Source of the DNA: Thamnaconus septentrionalis
Taxonomy: Eukaryota; Chordata; Actinopteri; Tetraodontiformes; Monacanthidae
Assembly (NCBI GenBank): GCA_009823395.1
Contig: CM020501.1
Coordinates: forward strand, 30,124,361-30,188,360
Direction: 5' to 3'
Length of the DNA stretch: 64,000 nt
Shown here in pieces: positions 33,366 to 56,947 of the stretch (positions are counted from its first letter, which is position 1; each line of letters starts with the position of its first letter). The translations under genes and the position numbers were made by a program. The notes beneath the pieces were generated by a model. That model did no database searches. It worked only from the letters and a program-made list of their open reading frames with translations, and had not been told where the DNA came from.

Positions 33366-34410
33366 TATTGAGCAGGACTGTTCCAATGTTTTTCTCCTCA
33401 TTTTCCAGCAGATAAAATTCGCGCTCACACATGACGCTACCTAGCTAACTAACAAAGCTAATTTAGCTCCAGTTTATTGTGAAGAAACACGGTATATGAA
33501 TTTCATATTATTGGAAATGTTTTTTTTTCTTTTAGTATTTTACAACTTCACGCTCGGTGCCATCAAAATCTCCCGATCGTCGTGGAACGATAAAAACTAA
33601 ACGACCTCCGTACTCGTACACTCAAAGGGCGAGCCCGGCCGGGACGTCTCCGCTACCCCCTGGTGGTGGCTGGGTGTAGCGACGGCTGACATGTTGCGCA
33701 ACATCATTACTCACCTAAAAAAAAAAAAAAAAAAAAAAAGAAAGAAAAAAAAGAATGTTTGCAAAAGGTAAATATTCTGCAGTGGTTTTACTGAGCCTTT
33801 CAAATGACGTCTTCAATTATTTTTTCTAGAGAGCCGTCAATTTCACAGGACGCAATCATTCACTTAGGACGACGGCAATAAATTCAATTTTAATCTCTGC
33901 AAGGTGAATGAATGCTGTTCTGCCAGCTGGTTTTTACTCATCACAGCCCAAAATGATCACCACTCAATGCAGAATCAAAGTGCCAGTTCGGTGTTCAGCG
34001 AAATTATGCTTGAAAACCCTCCCAACAGCTGTGTGGGGGCTGTAGCTTATGGCTGCTGGTGCTGCTGCTGCGAGTGGCACTCACTAATGGAACGCCGTCC
34101 TTAGACGTCTCAATCTAGTGCCGGCGTGTTCATAATACAGAAATGCAATCAGCGTTAACAGCTGTGGAGGGTGGGAGTGGGCTGGGGGGGGTGATTGGTT
34201 GGAGGGATGGCGGGGGAGGAGGTACCTGGAAGTGCACGCGTCATTGCTCGGCTAATATTGACTAATAGCTCAGGGCTTCCGATGCCACCCGTTACATCTT
34301 TCTCGGTCAGTCCCACGTTACGAAATTACACAATTACACCTCAGAGCAAAACACACAGCGAGCCTCTTGTTGGTCTCATTCCATCACAGTTTGTGCTACC
34401 ATTGATGCAC

Positions 34411-35104
34411 ATAAACCGCAATTCTCGTGAAATCTCGCGGGACGAGATTTTATGTGAATTACTTTGGCTTTTGTTTGTTTATGTTCGTTTGCTATATATT
34501 TCTCTTTGGTTACTTGTAAAAAAAAATCCCATCTCCTCCTCTGTCCAAACATAACATGCCTTTTATTCACTTGAGGTGAACTCGTCACGTCACACCGTAC
34601 GTCACGTCCAGTGACGTGGAAATACGAAAAAAGTTTTGCGATATACCTCGATATCGATACATCTGAAAAACCCCCTCATAAGACTGAGAAAACCCGTTAG
34701 CGATATTTGAGAGGTTTTTCAAAGTTTAGGTCAGGGGTCACCTGGGGGCTACCTGGTCCCGCGGGCACCATGTAGTCCGCAAGGACCACATGGGTAGCCC
34801 GCAGGCCTGCAACTTGTTGAGCTGCGTCTAAAATTCAATGTTATCCAACTTTGTTAAGGCATTGCTGATAATCACTGAGAGCCATGAACTTGACAAGTGT
34901 CTTCACATAGATGAGTATCATTAATAATAATAACTCAGAGAGGGCTTGTTATTTCAGGAGAGTCTAGCAAACTGGTAGCCCTTCATATGACTCAGGACCC
35001 AATGAAGTAGCTCTCAGAACCACAAAGGTTGGAGACTCCTTGTTTAGGTGTTTCCATTACCAGTTTTGTATTGCGATAATTCTAGGGGTAATGAAAACGC
35101 AGCT
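34411..35104 (+). mobile_element. MITE family C, copy 3 (interrupted)
   Basis: Shares AATTCTCGTGAAATCTCG, TCCTCTGTCCAAACATAAC and the right end CAGTTTTGTATTGCGATAAT plus TCTAGGGGTAAT with the other copies. Its left end is missing. Positions 34732-35041 are an insertion. Confidence 0.75.
34732..35041 (+). mobile_element. Nested hAT-like element with perfect TSD
   Basis: Starts CAGGGGTCACCTGGGGGCTA and ends CCACAAAGGTTGGAGACTCC then TT. It is flanked by the identical 8-mer GTTTAGGT at 34724-34731 and 35042-35049. The uninterrupted family-C copy at 37886 shows a single GTTTAGGT at the same site, confirming the insertion. Confidence 0.9.
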
Positions 35105-36055
35105 CTAGTTGCAAAAAAATAAAAACTGGATGACACCTGAGGCCGCCTCCTCCGTGTCTTACCCGTCTCGCAGCTCACATGTCGCTAATGTGCACGGATC
35201 TCAGCCGTGCGCCGTCCTGATGTTACTCGACTCGCTGGGGCGCCTGCGGTAGGTCTGAGCGCGCACACACACACACACGCACGCACCAAACCCACATCCT
35301 CGCACAGCAGCCGCACATTTCCGAGGGATCACGAGGCGACACAAGCCGGCGCTGGTTGGGATCAGACCACATCTGACTGCGAGACGCTTTTGCAACGAGA
35401 GCCAACGACTTTTTTTAGGTGCAAAAACCAAAGTCGCTGCACGATGAAAAGAAGAAGAAGAAAAATGGAAAAATGTGTGTGTGTGTGTGTTGTAAAGCCA
35501 TCCGTCATTTTGTTGCAGATGAAACAACCAATCCGGTCATGAAACGCAGGGTGTTTCGGCGCCCACTGCTGGAAGTCTGGAAATTGTAAGCATTTTAACA
35601 TTTTTGTATATTCCAAAAAAAAAAAACTGAAAAATGGAAAAACAACAGTCCATTTCAAAAAAAATATACATCTCACAAAGACGCAACAAGACAGCATGGG
35701 CTATGAGAACAAGCTGAGATGTGCTTCGGGGTGAGCGCGTGACAAGCTGCCGTCTCCTGCTGAGGAACTTTTCCTCAGAACCTGCTGTGCGGTCGAGCCG
35801 CCCAGATTCTGCCATCATCTCCCCGCCGTGCGTTTTCAATTTGTTTTTGGTGAAACGTGTCTGGTGCGGCGCCGTGCTTTCCAATCAGCTGCGATGACAT
35901 CATTGCTGGTTTGTCTGAGCGTTTGAGAGGGCCGGCTGCAAAATCAAAGATCCTGTAGGGTGGTGTGTTTTTATAGAGATTTAATAGTGTGCTAAATAAA
36001 CAGTGTCGAAAGACCACAGCAAGACATCCGTCTATCTATCTATCCATGGGTCAAT

Positions 36056-36240
36056 CAGGGCTGGTCGATATGACAAAATATATCGTCTGGACGATAGAAA
36101 TTGTCTATCGTTTAACATGAAACTCTATCGTTTTTATCGCAGTGTCGCAAAACACGCTTTACAGCAGTATTTTATGTCACCGACGCACCATGCAGCAAGC
36201 CAAGGCACGCTGCAGTGTTGCCAACTTGGCGACTTTCTCA
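36056..36240 (+). mobile_element. hAT-like fragment (CAGGGCTGGTCGATA)
   Basis: CAGGGCTGGTCGATATGACA resembles the terminus of the nested hAT at 13793 (CAGGGCTGGGCGATA), followed by ATCG-rich inverted sequence. The right end merges with a GTTGCCAACTTGGCGAC repeat segment. Confidence 0.5.
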
Positions 36241-36509
36241 CTAAATCTGGCTACTTTCCAACTCCCTATGCCGACTTTTTTGTCAAAAGCGACTGGCTAC
36301 AAAACTAGAGACTTTTCCTGATGTTATTGGAGCCTTTTCTGGTATTTTGGAGACTGACATGAAAGCACGTATCGTTCCTCAGCTATTCCCGTTGTCCGCG
36401 AGCAGCGGGTGCTGCCGTGAGCTCCTGCCCCACCCCAAAGTAGTCACAGGCGGTCACAGCCTCGAGAGTCAAGCCGCGCACCGCGTCTTGGTGAAAAATG
36501 TGATATATT

Positions 36510-36620
36510 GGGCGACACGGTGGCGCAGTGGTTAGCGCTGCCGCCTCACAGCAAGAAGGTCGTGGGTTCGATTCCGGGCCTGGGACCTTTCCGTGTGGAG
36601 TTTGCATGTTCTCCCTGTGT
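36510..36620 (+). mobile_element. tRNA-type SINE head or tRNA-like repeat
   Basis: Carries a good RNA polymerase III A box TGGCGCAGTGG (36521-36531) and a perfect B box GGTTCGATTCC (36565-36575), with the right spacing for a tRNA-derived promoter. It continues GTGTGGAGTTTGCATGTTCT, unlike a tRNA, and is followed by TATC repeats. It is not a functional tRNA gene. Confidence 0.65.
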
Positions 36621-36996
36621 CTGCTATCTATAGTATTTATCTGTCTATTGACAGTATCTATCTATCCACAGTATCTATCTATCTGTCTCTCTCTAAATTT
36701 ACTGATGTTGGAATACCAAGCTTTAAGTGTACAAATGTATTACTGGCTTGCTCTTAAGCACTCCTGCTCTAATTGTTTCCCCATCAAGGACAGGTGATAT
36801 TTAAAATTAAAAAGTATAATAACAGTAATAAACAATAATAATCCACATGGTTTTACACGCTGCCGACATTCCAGCCGCAAAAAACATCTTTTGTTATGCC
36901 GCCGCGTAAACTGACAGATACGATTATTGCTCTGTGGAGTGGTTTGTCTCCAGGAGATGCTAATGAAGGCGTCGTTTCACGGGCCATTAAACCTCC

Positions 36997-37054
<58 letters not shown>

Positions 37055-37320
37055 TGCAGACATTCCCCCCCAAGAATCGGGTCAAACAGTGCGATGATTC
37101 ATCTTTCAATCTAAATCTATACGCTCGCTCGCACAATGCACACACACACGTACACACACGCACACACAGGCGCGCCTAACACATTGGCTGAGCCTCATTA
37201 CATCAGTGTGTGTGGGGCCACGCCTGAATGGAGCTAATGACTGACGGGAGACAGTCGGCACGCTTTACTGTAGACCGTCAGCCGAGTCATCGGCCCATCT
37301 CCTCCGCTGTCTGAGCACGA

Positions 37321-37367
<47 letters not shown>

Positions 37368-37885
37368 CACACGCTGCCCTCCACTACTACCCGCTGGGGG
37401 ACATAAAACCAAACGGCTGAATGAAAGGAAACGTCAAACGTGTTTATCAGCCGAGGGATGAGAGCGGGAAGATGATCCGTCATCAGGGAGAAGTTCCACT
37501 GTATCATTCACTTTAAATAATTGTTTTGGGATAAATCAGGTATGAATTATTGCTGTTGGTGAGGGGATTTCTGCAGTTTCGAATGGAGCGACGGAAGACA
37601 TCAGCGAGATGCTTGACGAGGTTTTTTTGGACGAGGAAGAGAAGGGGAAAATGCAGCTTCCTGTGACATTTACGCAAAGGTTTTCCAAAGCCCCAGCAGT
37701 GCAGAATCCTGGAAACTGTCACCGGAGAGCAAAAAAAAGCAAGCGAGGTCACTGCCTTATTCATACCAGTCTTGCAGAGTCTCGCTTGGGTTTTTTAAAA
37801 GGTGAAATTTCTTGACCAGGAATTTGGGGTGAAGGGAAGAAAAACCAGACCATGGACCCCACGAGGCCCCCTTTGCTTTGTCACA

Positions 37886-38363
37886 AGCTGTGTTTCCATT
37901 ACAGTTTCCTCACAAAATAAAAGTGATATTTATAAAGTTTTGTACAATTGTGATTTGCAGGTGTTTCCATTGAATGGTGTGAAGCGTATAAGCCGTAATT
38001 CTCGTAAAATCTCGTCCCACCAGACCCCACTTTGAGGAGGATGGAGGTACAAAATTTCTTGTATAAATCTGCATTTCAATGTTGTTTGCAGTCAGGAATG
38101 GTTGCTCTATTTTTCTTGTTGATTCCTTGTATAAAAAATTGTCTCCTCGTCTGTCCAAACAAAGTGTGAAAAGTATTTCAATGACACTTTTGCAATGTTT
38201 GTGACGATGTACCTCTTTATCAATACGGCTGAAGAACCACCTCAGAGCATGAAAACCTTTTAATTTAAATTTGAGAGGTTTTTCGAAGTTTAGGTGTTTC
38301 CATTACCAGTTTTTTATTGCACTATTTAGGTTTTGAGCAATTCTAGGGGTAATGGAAACGCAG
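37886..38363 (+). mobile_element. MITE family C, copy 2
   Basis: Starts AGCTGTGTTTCCATTACAGT and ends AGGGGTAATGGAAACGCAGC, a clear inverted pair of termini. It is the most complete copy in the window. The superfamily was not determined because the target duplication is unclear. Confidence 0.8.
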
Positions 38364-38630
38364 CAACAGTTGCAGTGCTGAAGCTACTCAGACACAGGAG
38401 AAGAGGGTCTCGTTCCTGCCATCAAACAAGTCGTCCCCCAACTGAACCTTGAACTCCTTTCAGTGTGCCGGCCTCCCATTGCCTGCCAGCCAAAGATCAA
38501 GGCTGGGAGCTGAGAACAAAGGTCACCAGAGGTCAAACAAGCCCCTGATAACTCCTGTCCAAGTCTTTGTTTCGTATTTTCACAGAGACTTTAAAGGTTG
38601 TTTTTACATATGTGTGTGTGTGTGTATGTA

Positions 38631-38662
<32 letters not shown>

Positions 38663-38664
38663 TT

Positions 38665-38904
38665 TACATACACACAGAGTTAACCAAAATAAAATACTGT
38701 ATACAGTACACGCATCAGGAAAAAAAAACCTTGCATAAATATTGAATATTTACATCCACTCTGAGCAACTCTTGTAATTGTAGAGGCCAAAGAATAATTG
38801 TATTAATCTCGCAATGTCTGAATAAATTTGGGACTGAAATATTTAACTTCATGAGTTTATCTTTTCCTGATGTGTATACATTATTTTGGCTGACTCTGTA
38901 TGTA
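38665..38904 (+). mobile_element. Tc1/mariner-like MITE
   Basis: The left end TACATACACACAGAGTTAAC then CAAAATA, and the right end in reverse complement TACATACAGAGTCAGCCAAA then ATAATGTATACACATCAGG, are imperfect inverted repeats of about 45 bp. TA dinucleotides border both ends, as expected for Tc1/mariner. About 240 bp, no transposase. Confidence 0.7.
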
Positions 38905-40595
38905 TATATCATTATATTGGGGGCTGTGACGTGGCGGTGTAGCTTAGCATAGCATAGCCAAGTTATGATTTAGAGTGAATTCAGTGAGGGGCCGGTCAAT
39001 AATTTGGGGATTACCTGCGACTCACTGACGTGATTTTGGACTCTTTCGAAGGAGCCGATGCAAACTGCCGTTGAACAGAAACAGTGCGATTTGCTTGGAA
39101 TGTGTCCTTAATTTTCCAGTCAGGATGACTAACCGTCGAGGAAAACCCGTCTCCGTGCGCACGCCCGTGTGTGTGCATGTGTGCTGCGTTTGTGCCTGTG
39201 AAGGCAGTAAAATGTCAGCGCTCCGCTGACTGGATGCGCAACGACAGAGATAACTGTGGGGCAGCCTGCTGTCAGTAGCGGGGTGGGTGGGGGGGGGGCG
39301 CGGCCCACTGACCCAGACTCCCCCACCGCCGCCGCCACGACCACCACAGCACCTCCCAGCGCCGCCGCCAGCCCTGCTGGCCGCAGCGTCGCAGACCTGC
39401 GTCCAAATCAACCCCCTACTTACTCACTCCTGAATCATCTGCCGACCCGTTCCGACGAGGAGAAATGTGAATTCTCTTTCTTTTTATTAGAAAAAACAAA
39501 TCCAAACAAAATAAGCATACGTTTCTCAAGGCTGTGGATTACTGCCCGGGATTTCTCGGACTTGTCGCAGCGGCACCTGGGGTTCTGAAAAGCTTCTGCA
39601 CACTGAGAAAGAGAACCTGGATCCGAGCCTGAACTATGCGGTTAGCGCTATAAAATGCGTCCAAAAAGCACAGTGTCGCTGCAATGGGGGAATTTCTGCA
39701 TGAATAATTAAAATGGAATTCATGTTGGCTGTCCTTTCTGTTAATACCGCTGATATTTAATTGCTTTTCAATAGGTAAACACTGCCGCAATGGCTGACCC
39801 AGTTGTGAAGTAAAGCATGAGAGAGAGAATATGTGGACCAAGGTCTTCCAGCATGCATACAGATTCAGTATTTTTTGTTTTTCATTTCGTACAGGGGGCA
39901 TTTAATTAGATCCTACAGTGACTAATCTGGGCTTTGGTAAATTAATCATTAAGTTACTAAAAAAAAACCCGTCACTTTCCGAATGACTGCGTGCGTTCTT
40001 ATCTCCCAGAAAAACAGGAACTTCCTACTTCCCCCAGTTTTACTGCAATCAGAACCGTCTGAAAGCATCCGAACCAAATCGGAAAAAATATATCAACGCA
40101 ACGCAGGTTTAGCCGTTGGCAGAAAGCGAGGTGGCACTGATCAGGAGTAGTTAATGTTTACATCCCCCTGTAGAAGTTTACAGGCGCGTACAAGATGTTA
40201 CTGGCGCCGTGGGACCAGAAACAGGTGGTACCCTTATTTCTATTCTGGGAAAGAACGCGCAGAATTTGGCCAACTGCTCCACTTGGATGTCCTTCGTCGC
40301 TGTCTACTGTCATCGAGGACGACTGGAAAGGAAGATGTGCACAAAATGCTTATTATTATAACTTTAATACAGGGCAGGGCCAACTTTTTGACTGGTGGGG
40401 CCACTAAAATTTGACAGAGCGGGCTGGAGCAGGAGCAGAGTGTTTTGGTGACCCGCCTCATAGGAGAACAAAATATATCATAGAATGTGTAGAAAACATG
40501 TTCTTTAAATTCAATGGAAAATGAACAAAAGCAGCTACGACTAGGGTTGCCAACTGTCCTGTAAAATATGGGATTATCCTGATTTTGGCGACTAA

Positions 40596-41241
40596 GGGCG
40601 TGTTTTCATTGCCTCGCCTCGCCACGGTACGCCACGCCTCGGTACGATTGTGTTCTCATTGGCTCTGTGACCACGAGACCGTGGGCGGAGTCGACGCTGT
40701 AAAGCGGGACAATGTTTTCGTCAGCGTCATTTCTGTACGACACACAACAGGGCAGCAATGGACAAAGTAGAGGTTGTTTTATACCTGCTGCTCGGTCTGT
40801 GGTTGCTTTGCGGTGCAATTCCATTTGACGGAGATTTCTGTGTAAACCTTAACATTCCGGACTGCCCCGTCCAGTTCCCGCTGAATTCTGTCTTCCGCCA
40901 CTACTGACAAAAAAGTGTGGACCTCGGAGTTTGTCCACGGCAAAAATCGCTCAGCCATCTTCACAACTGAAAACGCACGCCACCTACTGGAACCGTGACA
41001 AAAAAGAAATGGCGGTTGGGTTTTTGCGCTGTTTTTTCGCGGAGAGTCGCTCTCACCTTTCGTCAGAAAATCTGAGCCAATCAGTGCCCTGCTCGTCGCT
41101 ACGTCACCACTAAACTCGCTTCGTCTCGCTTGGCCCCTCAATGATAGAGGTACCAAAACAGCGCCCCCTACATCCGTGTAGCGGCCAGTGCAAACATCCT
41201 AACACTGTACCGTGGCAAGGCGAGGCAATGAAAACACGCCC
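40596..41241 (-). mobile_element. PIF/Harbinger-like element (646 bp)
   Basis: Terminal inverted repeats of at least 35 bp, starting GGGCGTGTTTTCATTGCCTC, differ at one position. They are flanked by TAA (40593-40595 and 41242-41244), the usual 3-bp target of PIF/Harbinger. The interior encodes part of a Myb/SANT-like protein on the minus strand. No DDE nuclease is present, so it is non-autonomous. Confidence 0.88.
40779..41156 (-). pseudogene. Myb/SANT-like DNA-binding fragment
   Basis: The minus-strand frame includes AERFLPWTNSEVHTFLSVVA then EDRIQRELDGAVRNVKVYTE and ISVKW. The Trp, the E-V-x2-FL pattern and RN-x-KVYTEIS recall the Myb/SANT-like helices of the second protein of Harbinger transposons. 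It stops before the third helix would be complete. It lies wholly inside the element. Confidence 0.7.
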
Positions 41242-41544
41242 TAAAAGACCTGCCCCCTCCCCACTTCCCCCTCCTTAAAGCCCCACGGTGTTTGGCTCTT
41301 TATTGAAATTACACTTAAAACACGAAAAAACAATGATGAAATGCAGCTTTTTTAGGACTTACTTAACATTAATGTTATTTCTTCTAGTTCGGGTGGTCGG
41401 ATTAAAAAGTTTACCAGGCTGCATGTTGGCCCCGGGCCATAGTTTGCCCATGCCTGCTCTAATATAACGCTAACGGGTAAAATTTTACTTTCTGCACAAG
41501 GCTCAAGAGGAAAGAAAGAAAGTGGACGATGATGCAGGCAACAT

Positions 41545-41598
<54 letters not shown>

Positions 41599-43628
41599 AC
41601 AAGGTGGTGACCTTGTTTTGTTGCATAACTCCTCTTTCAAGAAGAAGAGCCGTCTCACCGTCTCTACGTCGACGAATAACAATGTTTGTTTGAGGTTCTG
41701 CGTTACTCGTTGATAATAAGTGTCTGATTCCTCTCCAAGGTTACTGACAATAATTTTACAAAAAAAAAACATGATTTTGCAAGCCATATTTTGCATTTGT
41801 TCTCCCCATTAAACATGCAGAGGGTTAAGTATTGGGTTTTGTGGACACTTTAGAAGGAAGATTTTGTTTGATTTGTTTTTTATTTGGGGGGTGTTGGGGG
41901 GTGAATAATTACAAGACAACATCACAACATTGCCCCCTGTGGTCACAGATCGTCAGTGATAAACATGCAACGACGCGCAAATAAGAAACATTTTTCGCAG
42001 CATGGCGATAAACAATGATAATACTTTCAAAAACGCATTTGCATTAATGTTAAATAAAAACCGGTCTGAAATGTGGACAACACTACTTACTCATTCGTCG
42101 AAGAGCACCTGTCCTTCCGCGACGGCGTCGAAGAGTTTGCTTGACTTCCTTTTTACTTCCGGGTGTTTTGGGTCTTTTTCCAATATGGCTTTTCACTGGG
42201 AACCATGCTGGGAACACACGTATAAAAGCAAAGTTTCTTCATGTTTCCGTTCCTTTTCAGAGCCGACACAGAAAAGACGACGCGTCATTTCCATGGTGTT
42301 GTAAGAACCATGTAACAGCTAGCGGCTAACAGCCAGTATTTGAACATGACTAGATTACGGATATTCTTCTACGTCGTCCGCCGACAAAGCGTCGAGCGAG
42401 TTTACTTTTGTGTTTCCGTGGTCCGCTGAGGAGGAGCTTATTTTTCTCCGCACAAGACGGCGCTGAGAGTAATTTCACATCGCAATTTTACAAGGCAGGC
42501 AGTCGTTGCTATGCTAGTTAGCCGCACTGCAAATGCAGCGCTCCTATGTTGCAACGCAAGGTGCACGTGCGTTGAGCGGGGCACGGACGACCGCTTCTAG
42601 TGGTCAAACAGTGGAATTGCAGACTTTTAAATGTCAATAAACCAACTAACTAAGTAGATGACTAAACAAATACAAATATGATCTCTAAGTACAACATAGC
42701 TTCAATGGTGATTGTGCCGCAGTATATTCTGGCAATTTTCTCAAACGTTTCCTGTTTTTCCAGTGCTTTTTTTAGTGCCTGCATCACCGCACATCACTTT
42801 TTTATGCATGCACAGATGGAACGGTACTCTTGAGGTGTTTCTGCGTGTTGTCAATCTGCACAGCCTCACTCTCTGGCCCAAATGTGTGGCTGTGCACAAG
42901 AGAGCTTGGCAACGCCGCAGGCTAAAGTAGACACACATACACAGACAGACACACAGAGGCACACAGGCAGTCAGCCTGAATAATATAGGAGATGGGTACA
43001 GGGGGAAAGTGTGTAAACACCTCAGTTAATGCGGCTCTGCGCGCCATCTTCTCGGTTGTTGTCTACGTTGATCAGCACTGAACGCCTCAGATTTAAGGTA
43101 ACATAACTAAATTTGGTGGGGTAGAAATTTAAGACACTGACGCACAATGAGAAGAGGATGTGCACAAAAACACAATGGGTCTTTTTATTTTTTTCTTTCC
43201 CCGTGCAGGTAAAATCTCCCACGATTTCCTGGCTCAGATGCCGTTTGAACGAGGTCAAATGCATATGGTGCCGAGACAGCAGCCAAATAGCGGCGCTATA
43301 GTGTGTAAAATCCCCCTGGCAGCATTGTGTTGCTGGAGGCAGATCTCCCACACAACAGACGGGACTCCCACCCCACAGCCTGCAGGGTGGAGCTGTCTCA
43401 CTGTAAAAATCCCTGCCAGCCACGCTGAGAGTCCAATCGCTCCGTCACAGAAGGAGGGGGAAGAGCTGATGCAGAACATTGCTGTTTTTTCCCCCCGATT
43501 TATTTATTTATTTATTTTGTAAAATTAGCTGTGCTGCTGCGTCGGGGGAGCAGCCCAGAGGCACCAGGATGAGGCCTTGAGACCAGCGCCGTTCCCTTTT
43601 AACTCTCCGACAAAAGGCTGCATACAAC

Positions 43629-43810
43629 AACAAATTGGTCGGCAGAGCAGGATCTGTTTTATTTCCTTTTACCTTTTAATAAAGACTAAAAAAAAGTTTT
43701 TTTTGTCATAAAGTACCTTTATGTGTGACTTATGCATATCATCATTAAGCAATTAAAAAAAAACACCTTGTAATGGATTAAGTAAATTAACCTTTCAGAC
43801 AACTGTTTAG
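43629..43810 (+). repeat. Diverged direct duplication, unit 1
   Basis: CAAATTGGTCGGCAGAGCAG through AAAGTACCTTTATGTGTG to GTAAATTAACCTTTCAGACA. It matches 44033-44252 in the same order with many substitutions and indels. Confidence 0.75.
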
Positions 43811-44032
43811 ACAAAAAATAGGAACCAGTGTCAAACAGGATTGAAACAATAGCACTGCGGCACATATCAAAACATCATTTGCAGATTTAATAATGATGTG
43901 ATGTGTAATAAGCCTTTCAAATAGACTAAATAGCTTACTTTTATACCCATGTTGTATACAATAAAATATATTTAGGCTATCATTCATGATGATGGTGATG
44001 GTGATGATGATGATGATGATGATGTTGCTGAA

Positions 44033-44252
44033 CATCAAATTGGTCGTCAAAGCAGGATATGTTTTGTTTCCCTTTCCCTTTTAATGAAATAGTGTTTTTC
44101 CCTGCCAGAAAGTACCTTTAAGTGTGTACCTGTGTACCTGTATGTGTTTAACGTACCTTCATTTGTGTGCGCAGTACAGTGCAGTGCAGTAAGCAGTAAA
44201 AAAAAAAAAATTGACTTGTAAGGGATAAAGTAAATTAACCTTTCAGACACAG
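44033..44252 (+). repeat. Diverged direct duplication, unit 2
   Basis: CAAATTGGTCGTCAAAGCAG through AAAGTACCTTTAAGTGTG to GTAAATTAACCTTTCAGACA; see 43629-43810. It is followed at once by the GAT/TAT microsatellite (44258-44366) that leads to the rnd3 promoter. Confidence 0.75.
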
Positions 44253-44257
44253 ACAAC

Positions 44258-44283
44258 GCTGATGATGATGATGTTGATGTTGT

Positions 44284-44366
<83 letters not shown>
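44258..44366 (+). repeat. (GAT)n(TAT)n microsatellite upstream of rnd3
   Basis: Runs of GATGAT/GTTGAT then TATTATTAT, ending about 150 bp before the TATA box. The frame across it (poly-Met/poly-Ile) is an artefact. Confidence 0.95.
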
Positions 44367-44367
<1 letters not shown>

Positions 44368-44469
44368 GTTTATCCTGCGTATTGAACCAGTGTAGGTGTT
44401 ATGACAATTTTCCTCCATGCGGGGGCGCCATCAAGGAGGAGGAGGAGGAGGAGTGCGGCGGTCGCTGGT

Positions 44470-44550
44470 GGGAGGGGCGAGCCTCATCCGGGCGGCTGCC
44501 ATTGGTTTTCGCGGCACTATAAAAGCGGGCAAATGGCATTTTACCGGCAC
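44470..44550 (+). promoter_or_regulatory. rnd3: rnd3 core promoter
   Basis: A TATAAAA box at 44518-44524 is preceded by an inverted CCAAT box (ATTGG, 44501-44505) and GC-rich GGAGGGGCG. Transcription is predicted to start around 44546-44553, giving a 5'UTR of about 220 bases before the ATG at 44770. The CCAAT box is unusually close to the TATA box. Confidence 0.65.
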
Positions 44551-44580
44551 ACAACAGGCGGAGACTCGGCGGGTGGGAAG

Positions 44581-44583
<3 letters not shown>

Positions 44584-44635
<52 letters not shown>
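44584..44635 (+). repeat. rnd3: (GA)n microsatellite in the rnd3 5'UTR
   Basis: About 26 GA units starting roughly 35 bases after the predicted start site. It lies in transcribed leader sequence if the TATA box is used and is in an open frame with the rnd3 ATG (Arg-Glu repeat). Confidence 0.9.
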
Positions 44636-44639
<4 letters not shown>

Positions 44640-44769
44640 GGGGGTGGTACCACCGTCGTCGGAGGCATCCGCCGTCTCTGTCGCTCCACTTTACGCACCT
44701 TCGGACGCAGCCAGGACCCGGACCCGTTTCTTCCCCCGCGCCTCGCCCCCCTGTGCCGTTCGGAGATCA

Positions 44770-56947
<12,178 letters not shown>

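Larger units (their letters stand above)
40370..41456 (-). mobile_element. hAT-like MITE family A with nested insertions
   Basis: Starts CAGGGCAGGGCCAACTTTTT and ends AGTTTGCCCATGCCTG. Target duplications CTTTAATA (40362-40369) and CTCTAATA (41457-41464) match at 7 of 8. The interior between about 40542 and 41270 is foreign and contains a GTTGCCAAC-type repeat piece and a complete Harbinger-like element. Confidence 0.85.
24300..44480. other. Intergenic region between r3hdm1 and rnd3
   Basis: I found no coding exon with credible homology or splice structure on either strand. The region contains transposon copies listed separately, CA/GT tracts (27487-27501, 27697-27720, 28158-28192, 30162-30191, 37000-37051, 37330-37362, 41547-41596), the GGAA array and the homopurine minisatellite. 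Unique stretches such as 27840-28090, 28620-29060 and 31000-31330 look non-repetitive and may include regulatory elements. Confidence 0.7.

Noticed and set aside
36510..36590. tRNA gene
   Set aside because: A and B boxes are present, but the sequence does not close an acceptor stem and continues as a known-looking dispersed repeat; better explained as a SINE head.
43022..43522. Frames of 120-133 codons upstream of rnd3
   Set aside because: No homology, no splice-compatible ends, and unremarkable composition; treated as chance frames.
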